This document shows, in pieces, positions 14,938 to 28,700 of a stretch of DNA of 64,000 nt. The DNA comes from Adineta ricciae. Lineage: Eukaryota; Rotifera; Eurotatoria; Adinetida; Adinetidae. Each line of letters starts with the position of its first letter. Position 1 is the stretch's first letter. The stretch covers positions 248,001 to 312,000 of the forward strand of contig CAJNOJ010000057.1 of the NCBI GenBank assembly GCA_905250025.1, in the 5' to 3' direction. The notes under the pieces were generated by a model. That model saw nothing but the letters and a program-made list of their open reading frames with translations, had not been told where the DNA came from and made no database searches. The translations under genes and the position numbers were made by a program.

Positions 14938-17557
14938 ACTAAGTTGACGAAATTTTCTCTGTTGTTCAATATTTTCTAGACAAACATATACGTATATGTG
15001 TGCGTAATTTCTTTGTACAGTTCAAATAACACCCGGATCGATTCACGTGCGAGAGAAAATAAATCGAAGAGAATTTTATTCAACGTAATGATTGACTAAA
15101 ACCTACACTGGAAAATCCTTGAAATTATTTATGCGCATGTGAAATTGTAGTAATATTCTTGATACTCATCTCTTTCAGTATCGATTCGACTGAGATATGC
15201 TGCTAGTACCATTATTTATTTATTATTTTTATCGGAAAGAAAGAACGTGAAACTTTTCTATATCTATATATTATCAAAAGGAAGACCAGAGTTATACTAA
15301 TAAATAATCTGTTTATCTTACGACTCACATTAACAAATACTTTACTATGCCATTTATTGTCGCCATCAACAGATATTTTTGAGTTTGATAACAAGTAAGA
15401 CATATTCGGCGAACAAAAAAAATTGCCTGACTTATCTTTATCTAGAAATAATATCTTACAACATATGTTTTGAGGAATTGACTAAAAAAAGCGATTTATG
15501 CCAGCGAAATGTTTGATATTAAATTTCTTCATTGTTATTGAAATAATCTCGAGTAAGACGAAATTACGTCGTCAGTGATGATTATCTGATCAGATGACAT
15601 CGCATACAAAGTATCAATTCTGTGTACTTGATTGTTTATTTACCTTTGACAAACTACAGCATTAACTAGCGCCGCGTCTTTTATTTTAACATATGCTATA
15701 CTTATCTGACTGATGTTTTCTCTCATATCGAAAGAACCCCTTGATATTCAGATTCTATCTAGCATTACTAATCATCTATTGAATGATCCGGGATTACTCG
15801 CAAATATAGACGTTTACGCCAAACCTTTCGTCATAATCTATACTCAATTATAGATGTTCTAATCGTCAATCAATGTGCGCTGGTTATTAACACACATGAA
15901 GCGCATCTTCGAGTTTCTCAACCAAAATCCTTATGTAATTAAATATGTATATTGAAGAACAAAATTCTACATATAGATAGATAGATACATAGATACATAG
16001 ATGTATTGATGAGAACCGTTCGAGGTAATACTTGATGAAAAAAAGACGACAATGTATGCCTAGAAGCTTTTGTAATCGTAGTATTTACGGTACAATATGA
16101 TAATTTTCTTTGCTTGACGTTCTCATCATTCGTTGTTGTCTTTCATAATATCGTCTTCTATTTAGCTCCCTTCTCCTCTTGCTTTCCTTCGTCTCGTCTT
16201 CTCTCTATGCTTATTGGCGAGCTTGCTATTTTCCTCTCATTTCTAGTATGTGTATATGTATAGATAGATCAAATAACACACAGATACATATATATCTAGA
16301 GAGAAAGAGAAGAGAACCGAAGATAAGCAGACAAAAGAAAAGATTCTCAAAAATCTATCATCACTCATTTACCGCTAGCTAACCAAACATTTCTTTTTCG
16401 TTTTACGACATCCAAGTTCAAACTTTACAAATTGAAGAACAACGAACGAAGTCCATTGCGCTGAGTTTTTCCCTTCAAAGTGGACTTATCCATCGGATCT
16501 CATTCATGGGAAACAATACCCGTCAAAGTATAACAACACATGAACACAGTGTCCTTCGGTCAGCCACCGACAACGATCACTAATTGGGTAAGTGTTCTAA
16601 GCAAGGAATTCTAAATGTCCATGGATACCTTTACTTGTAAGTCAGTTCTTCTTTTGGTCTTCTATTGGTAACAATATAGACTAGAAAATAGATTTCTATC
16701 ATATGTATCTCTTTTTGCGAACTATTTATGCTTTGTCAATTAGTTGTTTCAGCATTTTCCTATTAAAGAAAAGATAACATGAGAACGGCTGTTGTTTTCT
16801 CTTTTTTTTTTGTTCCTCTTATTCTTTTGAATGTTACATAAATCACAAGAATTTGGTATGCGTATGATTGTCCGATAGAAACATTAATTCTAACGATTTA
16901 AATCGTTTATATTAGATGATCTGATTGGCATGTTTGCCTTCGACGACATTCTTATTTATTTTTGAGTTTCTTCTGATTGAATTGTAAATGAGTAATCAAT
17001 GTCGAACTTTCATTTAGGCGTACGTAATCGATAGATTGTCTTTTATCCGGTTCGGATAAAATGAATGTTTTCCTTTTCATGTCGTTACAACTACGTGCGT
17101 CATCAACAAAAAAAAAAGAAACTAAGCAAACAATATACAAATCTCTAATTGTCCGCGCGTCTGGTTTATATATTGTTTTAGTCATCGTATCATTAGAATA
17201 TTTCTTTCAAATCATTCATTTGCCCCTAGACAATGGAAACTATGTCAACTCACATTGAACTCGTTTCCCTTTTGTGTCTAGTGGTACAATATCGTATTAG
17301 ATAAGCATACATGTGATTTTACTCGTCGAATGTATGTACGGTATTCCGCTTTGCTAAAAATACCATCATGCCATGCGAACTATGAGGGTAAAACTCGAGT
17401 GTGTGTGACATCTGCGAAAAATATTATGTGTTAATAACGGTTAAAATAGGATAAGAAAAGCAATATGATCGTTTTCTTCTCTTTCAAATATGTGACATTT
17501 GCAATGAAGACTTTAGAACATGAAAAAAAAACCAAATATCATTTGTGACGAAGAAAA
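14938..17557. other. Gene-poor intergenic stretch
   Basis: This is 2.6 kb without a convincing coding region. It holds the CDK11 3'UTR, a GATA/CATA-type microsatellite (about 15975-16002) and pyrimidine-rich tracts near 16160-16200. The short open frames here have no family resemblance. Confidence 0.6.
15975..16002. repeat. Imperfect tetranucleotide microsatellite
   Basis: Tandem ATAG/ATAC units are readable directly: ATAGATAGATAG, then ATACATAG twice. It lies in intergenic DNA with no sign of function. Confidence 0.7.
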
Positions 17558-18977
17558 ATGCTGAGACGAAAGAATAATCGATCAGTGCCACATCTTTTTC
17601 CGAGTCGATCATTAATAACTGAAAATCATTATCGACGATATTCTTATGATCTAATTAATCGATACCGCGACGATGAATTAACGAATCCGAAACCGATTTC
17701 AAACAGAAACTCGTCTCAGACGCCATCCGTGCCGAAGTTTTCCTATAAAACAATATGTACACCGTGTATCGTACCCGAATATGTTCGCACTGCTAAGAGA
17801 AGAAGTGAAGAGATTGACATTGAATTACTTTACACATACGATCCATATAATATCGAGGTAGGAACTGCAGAAACTCACATTCTTTCCTGTTCACTATCAA
17901 AATATTTTCTACTTTCTACATGACAGCAACAAGAATGATATCATGGTTATTTGTTTATTGATATTGTATGTGAAAGACAAGGTTAAGTTTATCATCATAC
18001 TGACGTTTTACTAGTTGTTTTTGCTCATTGAAGTCGATGACAAGTAGATCTTTTTTTGATTATGCTTGTATTGTCAACGAAACGTTATCTTTGTCGATGT
18101 ACACTTTGTAGCATTGGTTGATAAAAGACGAAACTGTTGTCATATTGATATATCGTATGAGAAATCTTTACTTTTGCTGAGATTCTTTGTTAGTGAAAAA
18201 TGCAGTCTAATCTAATTAATACGAATCATTTTCGTATTTATGATAATCAACAGGTATTAATTGAGTAACGTGGAATTTATCATTCATCAATAGTTTGTTT
18301 CTGGTTTTTTTTATAGCTTGAACATTTTACTGAAGAACAAATCCAAGGTAGACGAAATTCTAGAAGAAAGATTACACATGATTTGAGATACTTTCTAGAA
18401 TTTCGACAAGCTTTTCTCCTGTACGATAAAGATTCCGACGGTGCGATTAATCCCAAAGTACTTGGAAACGTTATGAGAACTCTTGGGCAAAATCCTACAG
18501 AAGACGAACTTAAAGGATTGATCAATGAGTTTGATTGTGATGGTTTGTGATTCTACGCATGAAATGTTTTCTTCATTCTCTTGACTTTTAGGTAAAGGTT
18601 TGATCGACTTTGATGAATTCCTTCAGATGATGGCTAAACGAGCGAAAGAACATAATGAAGAAGATGAATTAATAGAAGCATTTCGTGTATTTGATAAAAA
18701 TGGTCATGGATATATAAAAGTTGCTGAATTGAAGTAATACATTTGTTCTTGACAAAGAAAATTGCTTTCTTCTCATCACAAAAACTTTGTTTGTTAGACA
18801 TATCATGACCAATTTAGGTGAACAGTTTTCAAATGATGAAGTTGACGAAATTCTAAATGAAATCGATACTACTGGCAATGGAATAATCCGATATGAAGGT
18901 ACGAGTGTTGATGAATACCAACGTACTCTCATTCTTTTGTTTTGCTAGAACTTGTCAAGATGATTACTGGCAAATAA
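17558..18977 (+). CDS. Calmodulin-like EF-hand protein with a long basic N-terminal extension
   Basis: Five exons (17558-17857, 18317-18542, 18592-18733, 18798-18898, 18949-18977) give 265 residues. The first 110 are basic and disordered ([18 protein letters not shown] at the start) and I do not recognise them. Residues from about 130 form four EF-hands in the calmodulin/troponin C arrangement. The loops start [36 protein letters not shown] and [12 protein letters not shown]. Loops 2-4 have the acidic residue at position 12; loop 1 has Val there and is probably weak or non-binding. The first intron is 459 bp, far longer than the others here, and an unseen exon inside it cannot be excluded. 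It is likely a Ca2+ sensor with unknown targets. Confidence 0.85.
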
Positions 18978-19621
18978 TAATAATTTTCATTTAGCACACT
19001 ATTATCTGTGATACTCGTGTGTTCTCAAATCGGTTCGACGCTCATAACTATTCATTCACACCAAATCTCAAAACGGTACAGAAATCGACAAAGTTAAAGT
19101 TTAACCGATTGCTTTCTTTTTCTGTTGTGTATTTCTTGATTTTTTTTTCGGTCTTTTTGTTGTTTTATCAAAGAATTATATTTGGGAATAGTCCTACAAA
19201 CAGATTACGATACCATTTCCTTTAACTGATGATGAATGTACATGCCGATAAAGTTTTCATCTTGTCACAAGTCCTATTATCAAAACCATTGGGAGAATTG
19301 ATAAAAGTAAATTACAAAGATAAAACCGGCAAGTCATATTCGCACTTTCGACTAGCGCCATCTATGTACACTAGTTCTAAAAATGCTTTTTCGTGTGTAC
19401 AATTCACTGAGAATCGTAGAGAAAATCGAATATTATAATTCATTATAAGATCAAGAGAGGAAAGAGGCCAATGGACAATTTTCGCGAACCAATGAGTTTA
19501 ATTTAGTATTGCAGCTTTGTTCTCTTATGACTCGTTCGTTGCGCCAAAATCGTGTTCTTTCGTATTTTTCTACAGAATTGTTGAACAAATTATTTTTCTA
19601 ATAATACAATATTAGTAATCT
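18978..19621. other. Intergenic, UBE2I upstream region
   Basis: No gene is seen. A pyrimidine-rich stretch followed by AG ends six bases before the UBE2I start codon, as expected for a splice acceptor in the 5' leader. Confidence 0.5.
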
Positions 19622-20411
19622 ATGGCCGGTATCGCAATAGCACGTTTAACCGAAGAGCGTAGAGCCTGGCGACGAGATCATCCGTTTGGTTTCATTGCTG
19701 TAAGAGAAAAATCCCTCATGCTACTTCACACTTCTAAATCTATCCTATTCTCGTGATTAGAGACCAGTGAAAAATGAAGATGGAACATTCAATCTTCTCA
19801 ATTGGGAATGTGGTATTCCAGGTATTTATCGGAGAGAGAGAAAAGATCCTTCGCACAGACTGAACCTCACTTATCTCCCTTTTAGGAAAAGTCGGTACTT
19901 CGTGGGAAGGTGGTTTATTCAAATTACGTAAGTAAAAATAACACATGAATAATCCTATGTGATTGTCAACTCTCTCGTACAGGTATGCACTTCAAAGATG
20001 ATTATCCATCAACGCCACCGAAGTGTAAATTCGAACCGCCGTTATTTCATCCAAATATTTATCCGGTAAATGAATTTTCGCGAAAAAAGAACACGAAAGG
20101 TTCATTGAGTTTGATCTTTTCACAACATAGAGTGGAACAGTATGTTTATCACTGCTTGATGAAGAGAAAGATTGGCGTCCAGCCATAACAATCAAACAAA
20201 TTTTACTTGGAATACAAGAACTACTCAATGAACCGAATGCTAAAGATCCAGCCCAAGCCGAAGCTTATGGTATTTATATGCAAGATAAAGCTGAATATGA
20301 CCGACGTAATCTAACGAAACGAATGTTGTGTTTCATTGAAAAATGCATAACGTTCTTCTCGTTTTAGGCATTCGAGATCAAGCTGGACGTTTTCGTGCTA
20401 CAGACATATAG
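19622..20411 (+). CDS. UBE2I: SUMO-conjugating enzyme E2 (Ubc9)
   Basis: UBE2I accepts SUMO from the SAE1/SAE2 E1 on its active Cys and passes it to substrate lysines, mainly in the nucleus. Six exons match Ubc9 from end to end: [19 protein letters not shown] and HPFGF in helix 1, [39 protein letters not shown], then the active-site Cys in [35 protein letters not shown] and DPAQAEAY follow, and it ends RATDI at TAG 20409-20411. The length of about 158 residues fits the family. The exon ending IYP joins SGTV across an intron whose acceptor is at about 20130. AATAAA is at 20669-20674. Confidence 0.97.
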
Positions 20412-21443
20412 ATCGTGAAAACAGAATTTACTACGTGTACAAACGAAAAGGCAACTGCACGATTCGCACAAGTCTTCTTTGCTTCTATTCTTGTACTTAT
20501 TTGTGTTTATTTTTCTGTCTTTCTCGTCATATCGTTCGAGTGTGTTAAACTCGAAATGGTTTGTTCCGTTGAGGAACGCGTTTTTTTTTTCGTCTCTATG
20601 TGTGATTTACTCATTTGGATTCCTTAGTGCGCTGGATGAAAAAAAAATAATGAACACACCAAAATCGAAATAAAGAGCATTTAATGAAAATCCTATTTCA
20701 ATCATAAAACAATACCTGTAGAATGTTCCACAAAAGTTTCGTGAATAACTGACGTCGAGAAAAGAAACATTAATGAAATTTGTATTCATAGAGTACATCA
20801 ATATCTTATGTAATTTTTATTCATTTGGAATTTGGACGTTGATTCATCGGTCTGTGGCACGTGTCGTATCTACATTATAACAAAAGCAAACATTCGATGC
20901 GTACTGTTTTACTTCGATTTTTATCAGTATATCAAAGGGCATGTTTGTTATAAATTTATCTATCTAAACAGCTCATCTATGAGTCATACTCACTGTTTCT
21001 TTTTGAAATTTGCTCATGGAATTTGTCTGAAAGTGGAATATGTTGAATTGAATGATTATTCCGGTGAATAATCTTGATTATTTAGCATAATTTCGATGAT
21101 TTACTTTATTTTTACTGATTGTTACCTTTGGTATCTGTTCTATTCCACGTAAATAGAGAGTACAGAGAAAGAGGACTTTGTCTGATAAGATATAAATGTG
21201 CGATGCAGAGATTGGTGCGTAAGTTTGAAAAATATAGATAACAACACGAATGTTACATACATATAAAGGACGAGAATGCTGTGAACATTCACTCATTCGT
21301 TTCTTCATCTACCTAACAGATGAAGTGAATAGAATTTCTATCTACACTCTCTTGTTATCTTGCTGCACATGAGTCAAACGGTTGAAATATGTCTTGTTTA
21401 TTTCTTCTAGATATTTCGTTGCAATCTTAACTTTACAAATAAA
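20412..21443. other. Intergenic, UBE2I 3'UTR and coiled-coil gene promoter
   Basis: No coding region is supported. The UBE2I polyadenylation signal lies near the left end. A TTTATTTCTTCTAG tract about 30 bp before the next start codon looks like a splice acceptor in the leader of the following gene. Confidence 0.5.
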
Positions 21444-22296
21444 ATGTCTGTTGTCGCACAAACCGCCACTTCTACCACCGGCTCAGCTGTAGCTCATACA
21501 GCTGTTGCTGAAAATGTTGCTGTTAAATCAGTCGTCAGCACTGAAACTCAATCCAAAGTCAGCTTGGAAAATACACAAAAGATGGCTGCTTTAATGAGCA
21601 AACTTGGTAATATTATTCTTGATCGAACCTGTCGTTTTTCTTATTTGCATCATTCCATTTTCAGGTACAACTCATCAACAAATTGATGAATATTCTCGCC
21701 GTCGTACCGAACAAATCTCCGAAGAAGTTGCCGCAGCTATCAATCGAATTGTTGCTGAAACTCAAATTCAACAACAAACTCTCTTAGCCGATGCCAACGC
21801 TCGTTCAGCTGTCGTCGAAGAAGAATATAAACTTAAATTACAAAAGTTCGTCGAAGAACTCGATGTTGTCAAAGCTCAAAACTTAGCAACGCTCGAAAGA
21901 GACTTGAACTTACGTCAAGAGATGATCCTTGACGAGGCTCGCAAACGCATCGATGAATTGAATGAAGAAGCTAACCGATTGAAAATGGGTGTTTTGCGTG
22001 AAGCACAAGCTCAAGCTAATGCTAAAGTCGAAGCCATCACCGGACAAGTTGCTGCGTAAGTTTCGAAAATTCACAAATACAAATATTCATACTCAATTTT
22101 TTCCTTTAGTTTGGGAGCTGAAGATGCCAATCGTCTCTTGACATCCACTGCAACCACAGTTATCACAACTGAAGCTGTAGCTACTGGTGCAACTCATGTT
22201 GAAGGTGCAACAGTCACTGTTGGTGGAACTAAAACCGTTCAAAGCGAATCACATTCATCTTCATCTTCATCCTCTTCGAAAGCAGTCACACACTAA
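21444..22296 (+). CDS. Alanine-rich coiled-coil protein with disordered ends, function unknown
   Basis: Three exons (21444-21606, 21665 to about 22058, about 22111-22296) give roughly 247 residues. The first 50 are Ala/Val/Thr-rich without strong structure. The middle (about 55-190) is one long charged helix without proline: QQIDEYSRRRTEQISEEV, then LLADANARSAVVEEEYK and RDLNLRQEMILDEARKRI. The end is Thr/Ala/Gly-rich and closes with a run of eight serines ([12 protein letters not shown]). There is no Cys or Trp and no known catalytic motif. The shape resembles heat-soluble desiccation proteins such as tardigrade CAHS and some LEA proteins, but I see no sequence homology to them. Intermediate-filament or scaffold roles are possible. 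The coding sequence is tidy and clearly real. Confidence 0.85.
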
Positions 22297-22724
22297 ATCC
22301 AATGTCCAATTCAATGATACTTTTCTTTTACTATTCAATCAAGCATTTTGTATTTCGAACTTTTTTTTTCTCTCGTACTTGTTGTTACTTGTTATCAGTA
22401 ATATAGAAAGTCTTTGAATAAATATCTTAGATAAACAAAAGCATTCATCTTGTCTAATGTACTAAAGAACTTATCTGGAACATGTCCTGTTTACACGTGA
22501 CATGTGTTTTAGTTCTAACGAGCATGATGCTGAATATATACTTATAACTTCGACATACGAATGTAAAATACAAGATCTCATCTGAGATTTTTGTTCAAAC
22601 TATTGGTTAGTAATACAGAATGAAGTTATTGCATTTTATTATTTATTTTAAAAAAAAGCAGCACCGTCATATAGTAAATGTAACACCATTTGTATGGTTA
22701 TGAAAAGTCGAAAAAGAAAGGAGT
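22297..22724. other. Convergent 3' regions
   Basis: This is the 3'UTR space shared by the coiled-coil gene (plus, AATAAA near 22418) and the maltase gene (minus). No gene is seen. Confidence 0.6.
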
Positions 22725-25700
22725 TTATGGTAAAACAAATCGATGTGTTTTGGATAAATCCAACGCCAATTTAGTCATCTTCAATACGTTTGTGTTCGTA
22801 TCGAACGTCCATTTACTCGTTGCTAAGTCTTGACCATTCCAAACGATTTTACTCGGTTTTTTACTTAGACCAAAGATAGAAATTTCATCTAATTTATTTG
22901 TCATATCCGGATATTTAAATGTCCATGGCTCGATCGTTAAGCGTTGTGCATCATAGTTGAAAATAAAATAGTTATAATGTGATGTTTCGTATGTATTGAT
23001 CGATTCACCATCGTCCCAAAAAAGATCACCTTCGGCATGTTCGTTACTATCGAGAGTTACACATAAATAAAAGGAGTTTCGTCGTGCTAAGACTGTATTC
23101 ATAGCCGATAATTGATGTGGAATGATAGAACCACCACGTAAATATAATGGAATGAAGTCACGTGCTGCTGGCACGTTCACTGTTCCTAATGTTGTTATCT
23201 CTTTACCGGTATAATAGTCAAACCAACGTTCGCTCGGTGGAAGATAAACAGTTTTTGTCGTATGTCCTTCGTAGATGACTGGTGCAATTAAAAGATGTGA
23301 ACTCCAAAGAAATTGTTCATCCAATCCCCAGCATTCTGGATCAAGTGGAAATTCATGTGCCATTGAACGAACAACTGTTCCACCAGAGATATGAACACGA
23401 TGAAAGAGTGTGTAGAGATATGGAATTAATGTGTAACGTAATTCAACAGCACGACGATTCGATGCAACAATTTCCGGCCGGAAAATACCGGGATCTTGGT
23501 CCATGTGTCGGATACCATTGTGATTACGGAAGAATGGATTGAATGCGCCTAATTGCATCCAACGTTGACACATTTCTTCAGTTGTATTACCTTCAAAACC
23601 GCAGATATCAGCACCAACATAAGGTATGCCAAACAAATTAAATTCAAGCATTCCGATGATATTATATTTGATATGTGTCCATGCAGCAGTATTATCACCC
23701 AACCAGTGGCCAGTATAAACGCCAGATGTAGGAAATGTGGAACGACTGATGACAATTGAGCGTTTATTCTCCGTTGCACGAGCTGCTGGTAATGTTGCAA
23801 TAGTTTCTGACCAACCGTACAAGTTGTGAACATCGTAATGTTTATAGATCTTTCCGCGACCATCGTTCTGTTCACCAATCATGCAAAGAGTTTTGTCGGA
23901 TAATAAATCACCATGAATAGCCGTTTTATATCGTGGCGATTCTAGTGGTTCTTCGAGTGGACAGTGAAGATTCCATGGTTGAGAATGAGGCCAGTTCCAT
24001 GGTTGAACTTTATTCGTATCAAAATTAGCTGGTTCGCTAGAATAGAACGAATGAGCCTCAAAAGAACTTATTATTCAATTCAATTTACTTCATATCAATC
24101 CATAGGCCATCGAATTTCAATAGTTTGTAATAATCTAAAACTTGTTTTTTCCACCAGTCTAAAGCGGGCGGATAGAAATAATCCGGAAATACAGTTTTAC
24201 CTAAAAGATAATTCCATAAGAACTTGTCGACAATATGTTCATTTAACTTACCGATAGGCCAAACATATCCAAGCATATTTCTATTTCCAGTTTCATTAAA
24301 TTGGATATTTTTCGCTTCCGGCCATTTTATCCATATATCAGATTGTTGTCCTTCGCTGAAAACTGCGTAGTTAGGCTCTTCAGAATCGATAGCTGGATCA
24401 AGAATGGTGATAAATTTCATGCCTTGTGTATGTAACCAGTCAACATATTCTGGTAAACCTTTGAAACGAATTGGATCCCAAGTGAAATCGAGTTGATTTC
24501 GAAAATAATCGATATCACCATACCTAAACGAACGAATAAGTAATCGTGATCAAGGAAAAGATCGATCTTACATGACATCCAACGGAATTTGTCCATCGAG
24601 AGTTCGTTGCATGGCTGCTTTCATGTTGGCAAGTGTATCGTAACCGTATCGGCAAAGTTGAAAGCCTAATGCCCAATAGGGTGGCATATATGGATGTCCA
24701 ATGACAGTTTGATATTGTCGAACAACATCTTCGGGTCGTGGACCGGCAAAGAAGATGATATCTAAGATACCACCGAGCGTTCGATAGGTTAACATCGATT
24801 GATTATCTTCGAATTCATCCAATTTATAATCTTGAGCATTAGAGTTGAAGATCAAAACACCAAATGCTTGTCCATCGTCTTCAATTGTCATGTAGAATGG
24901 ATGCGTACCGTATAAGTTCTCATTGGATCCTATAGGTGGCTGATCTCGAGCAAATATACCATAACGTTGCGAATTTTTGAGAACGTGTCGAAATGATGGA
25001 TGTGTGTTTTCACCGAAACCGTAAACATTTCTTGATGGAATTGTTGTGACAATTTGAATGAATTGATTATCATAAATAAATCCTTCAGCAAAGAATGATG
25101 TATCAAAAATAATCGATTGAGTATCTGTACGTCTAACGCGGAAACCGGCCTGACCGTTGGCTGTTTTGGTCATTTCAAATTTAATTTTAGTTCGAACAGA
25201 TGCAGGTGGTAAGGCGGCTTTCCATTGGATGGGTACAGGAACCTCATAACGTGATTGATCAGCATCACGAATTGTTAAACGGATCATGTCAGTACCGGAT
25301 ACACTAGCTTGTACATTTAAATGATCGATGTCGTTGCCGTACATGGAAAATTCACTTGCTCGGGTTGTAGCAAGTTCTTTCAAGTGTGATGGTGATGGTT
25401 GATGAGAGTCGTCTGTTTCCTTAGGTACATTTCCACGATTAAGATTTGGTTTCTTTGATAAGCGCGATAGTGAATATCGTGTAACAGCATCCGAGAGTTG
25501 TTGTGCCGATTCTGTTTGACCATAACCACCTTTTTCTTTAGGAATAAAACATGCTGGATAGCCAGATTGACTTGCAACTTGCCAAGTGCATCCACGAGAT
25601 GCACAAGCATTACTTGAAGCACCTATATCAGTAATGTAATGAAATACAGTAAAGTTTCTAAGCATTATATTCACCTGAATCCGGATAACAGTCGACTCGA

Positions 25701-28700
25701 TATTTCGCTTCAGTAACAACAGCAGATGGTGGTTCAACAATAACTGTGCCCGATGTTGTCCATGTTATCGTAGTACTCTTGGTCATTGATAAACCTAAAC
25801 CAGTTACATCGACGATTTGTGTATGTGGTCTTGTTTTTGGATACAATTCTTTGCCATCCACAGTGAATGCAGTGGGAACGTCATCCAAGCCGTAGATTGC
25901 TAAACTGTCTAAAATTAAATTTGTCATCTGCGAATAATAGTTATCAACGACAGTGATTGTTAGTTTTTTATCCGCTGATGACCATTGATAGGTAGCATAG
26001 TAATAAGCTTTCGATCCGATTGTATCGATGGATTCACCATCATCGGAGAACAAATCGCCTGCAGCATTGCCATTCGAATTCAAGACAATAGTAAGACCGT
26101 ATGGTTTGACTCTATCCAATATGAGAGAATGAAGATTTTTTATGAAAAAAAAAACACGATTTGATTTACCGAGCAAATTTAGTGTTGTTGGCAAACTCTT
26201 GTGTTGGAATGATTGCACCACCACGTAGAAGAATAGGAATGGTATCAAGAGGAGCTGATAATGTGATAAATTGTTTTTGATATGGTATTTTCGCACCAGA
26301 ATAGTAATTATACCAATGAGAAGAAGGAATATATGCTTGAACTTGTCGTTTACCATCGTCTGTAACTGGTGCGATCATGATATTAGGTCCAATGAGAAAT
26401 TGAAGAAACAGATCGAGTGTTGTTTTATCAGTTGGATATTCATGAAACAATGGTCGAATAACAGTTGAGCCTTGTGTATGTGCTTTGTAGAACAACGTGT
26501 AATAGTATGGAAGGAGAGTATAACGAATGTGAAGTGCGCTAATCATGGCAGCAACAGCCGATGAAGACCATGCAGCTGGATCTTGATCTGGCGTTTTCCA
26601 AATGTTGTGCTAAATGAGTCGATATTGAAGAAAGATTTTCGACGGAAGAAAACAACTTACATTTCGTGAAAATGGATAGAAAGCTCCGACTTGCATCCAT
26701 CTACAAATATAATCAAAATGAAATTTCCCTCGCAAGAAAACCTTCAATTTCAATTACCGAATACACATTTCTTCTGTTGGTGTTTTATCGAATCCACAGA
26801 TATCAGCACCATTGAATGGAATACCGAACCAATTGAATTCGACCATACCAATCAAAGATCGTTTCATTTCGTGCCATGTCGCTTCGTTGTCTCCAAGCCA
26901 ATGGCCAGACCATTGACCCGAACCGACATATGTTGAACGTGGTAGAACTAAACTTCGTTTACCAGTAATTTCTCGCATGGCATCTAATGTTGGTTTAGTT
27001 TGACTCCAACCATAAAGACTAAAATGAATAACTTCAAGTTCTAGAATCTATCTGTCTGAGTGTTCTCACTTATGAACATCATAGTGACGATATTTTGGTT
27101 TACTTGTGAGTGAATCAATTTCACCTTGTGGAGCTGACATACATAATGTTCGATCAGAGAGACGACTGACACGGTTTGACTTTTGATCCCAACGATAGGC
27201 AGCTTTGGTACGATATGGTGGATCTTCCCAATCGTTTTGTGGACATTTCAAAGTATAGTTACTGCCTGTATCCGCCCAATTCCACGGTGCAGCATCATTG
27301 GTATCGAATAGAGCTATGGAAGTTGAGAAAAAAATATGGAATAGGTAAGGAAATGCAACAAACAGAGATCATTACCAGGTTCATTCATATCAATCCAGAG
27401 TCCGTCAAACGAGACATTGACGCGATGAAAATCTTTGATCCATTTTCCCCACCAGGTTTGTGCGCGTTGCGTAAAGAAATCTATTGGAAAGAGAAGAGAT
27501 TTTGCACATCTATAAAACATCTATTTACCTGGAAAGAAGACTTCGCCAGGCCAGCAAGCACCTTTCATCAATGAATTTCCATCTTCCCATTTGATAAACA
27601 CATCCTGAGCAATTCCTTCAATGGTTGGTGCATAATGTTGTTGATCATCAATCGTACCAGGATCCAAAATCACAATTGTTCGCACGCCTTCACTGTTCAA
27701 TTGAGCAAAGTATTCTTTCAAACCAACGAAGTTCTTTGGATCAATGGTAAAATCTTTTTCTGCATCCATATAATCAATATCAGCATATTGAACATCGAGT
27801 GGAATACCAGCATCGCGATTTCGTTGGACAATATTTTTCATGTGAGTTATATTCGAATAATCCCAACGAGAAAGTTGAAAGCCCAGTGACCAGTATGGTG
27901 GTAGAATTGTACGGCCAACAAGCCAAGTATATTGTTGCACAACTTGTTCAGGTGTCGGACCAAGAAAAACGAAAAAGTCAAGAATGCCACCAATTGTTCT
28001 CATAGTTAATGATGGTGTTGGTTCGAATGAGTAATCCATCGCATTCGAATTAAGTAGAAGAACACCATGCATACGACCGGATGGAATTTCATTGGAATTG
28101 GCAATCTGTTCCATGACAAGATAGAATGGATGTGAACCATAATGATTGGCATTCGTATCCCAATTCGTTCCTTGGTCACGTGCAAATATGCCCCATGTTT
28201 TTCTCTCTTGAACATTGTGTTTGAGTGTATCGTGATTATTTTCTCCAAAGCCATAGACATGTGGCGATTGAAGTCGTGTGACAATTTGAAGAAATTGATT
28301 ATTCAAAACAAGACCGCCAAGCGATGTGTCGAATAGAACAGCATTATCATCTCGACGCTTAATCGCGAACGAGAGAATATTAGCACGTGAACTATCTGAT
28401 GAATAACTGAATTGATACTGTGGAGACGATACTTGAGCAGAGGCAGTGTTTAATGGTATAGGTACTTCATAACGTTGCTTATCAGCATCGTATAATTTGA
28501 ATCGAATGATATCATTAGTATAATATTGTACATCAAGTAAAACATTTTCGATTGAGTCTTTGAACATGCTACCAATTGCTGAATTGCGTTTTAATCGTAA
28601 TCGCAAACCGTTGGTTATTTGTTCTTCAGAACCTTGTAGAATATAACCAACATTTGGTGGTAGATAACAGTGTGGAACACCTTGAGCAACATTCTCATCA

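Noticed and set aside
25620..25740. Reading the two GH31 modules as two separate genes
   Set aside because: The second trefoil domain is continuous in frame with the end of module 1 across a short intron, and there is no second signal peptide or promoter.
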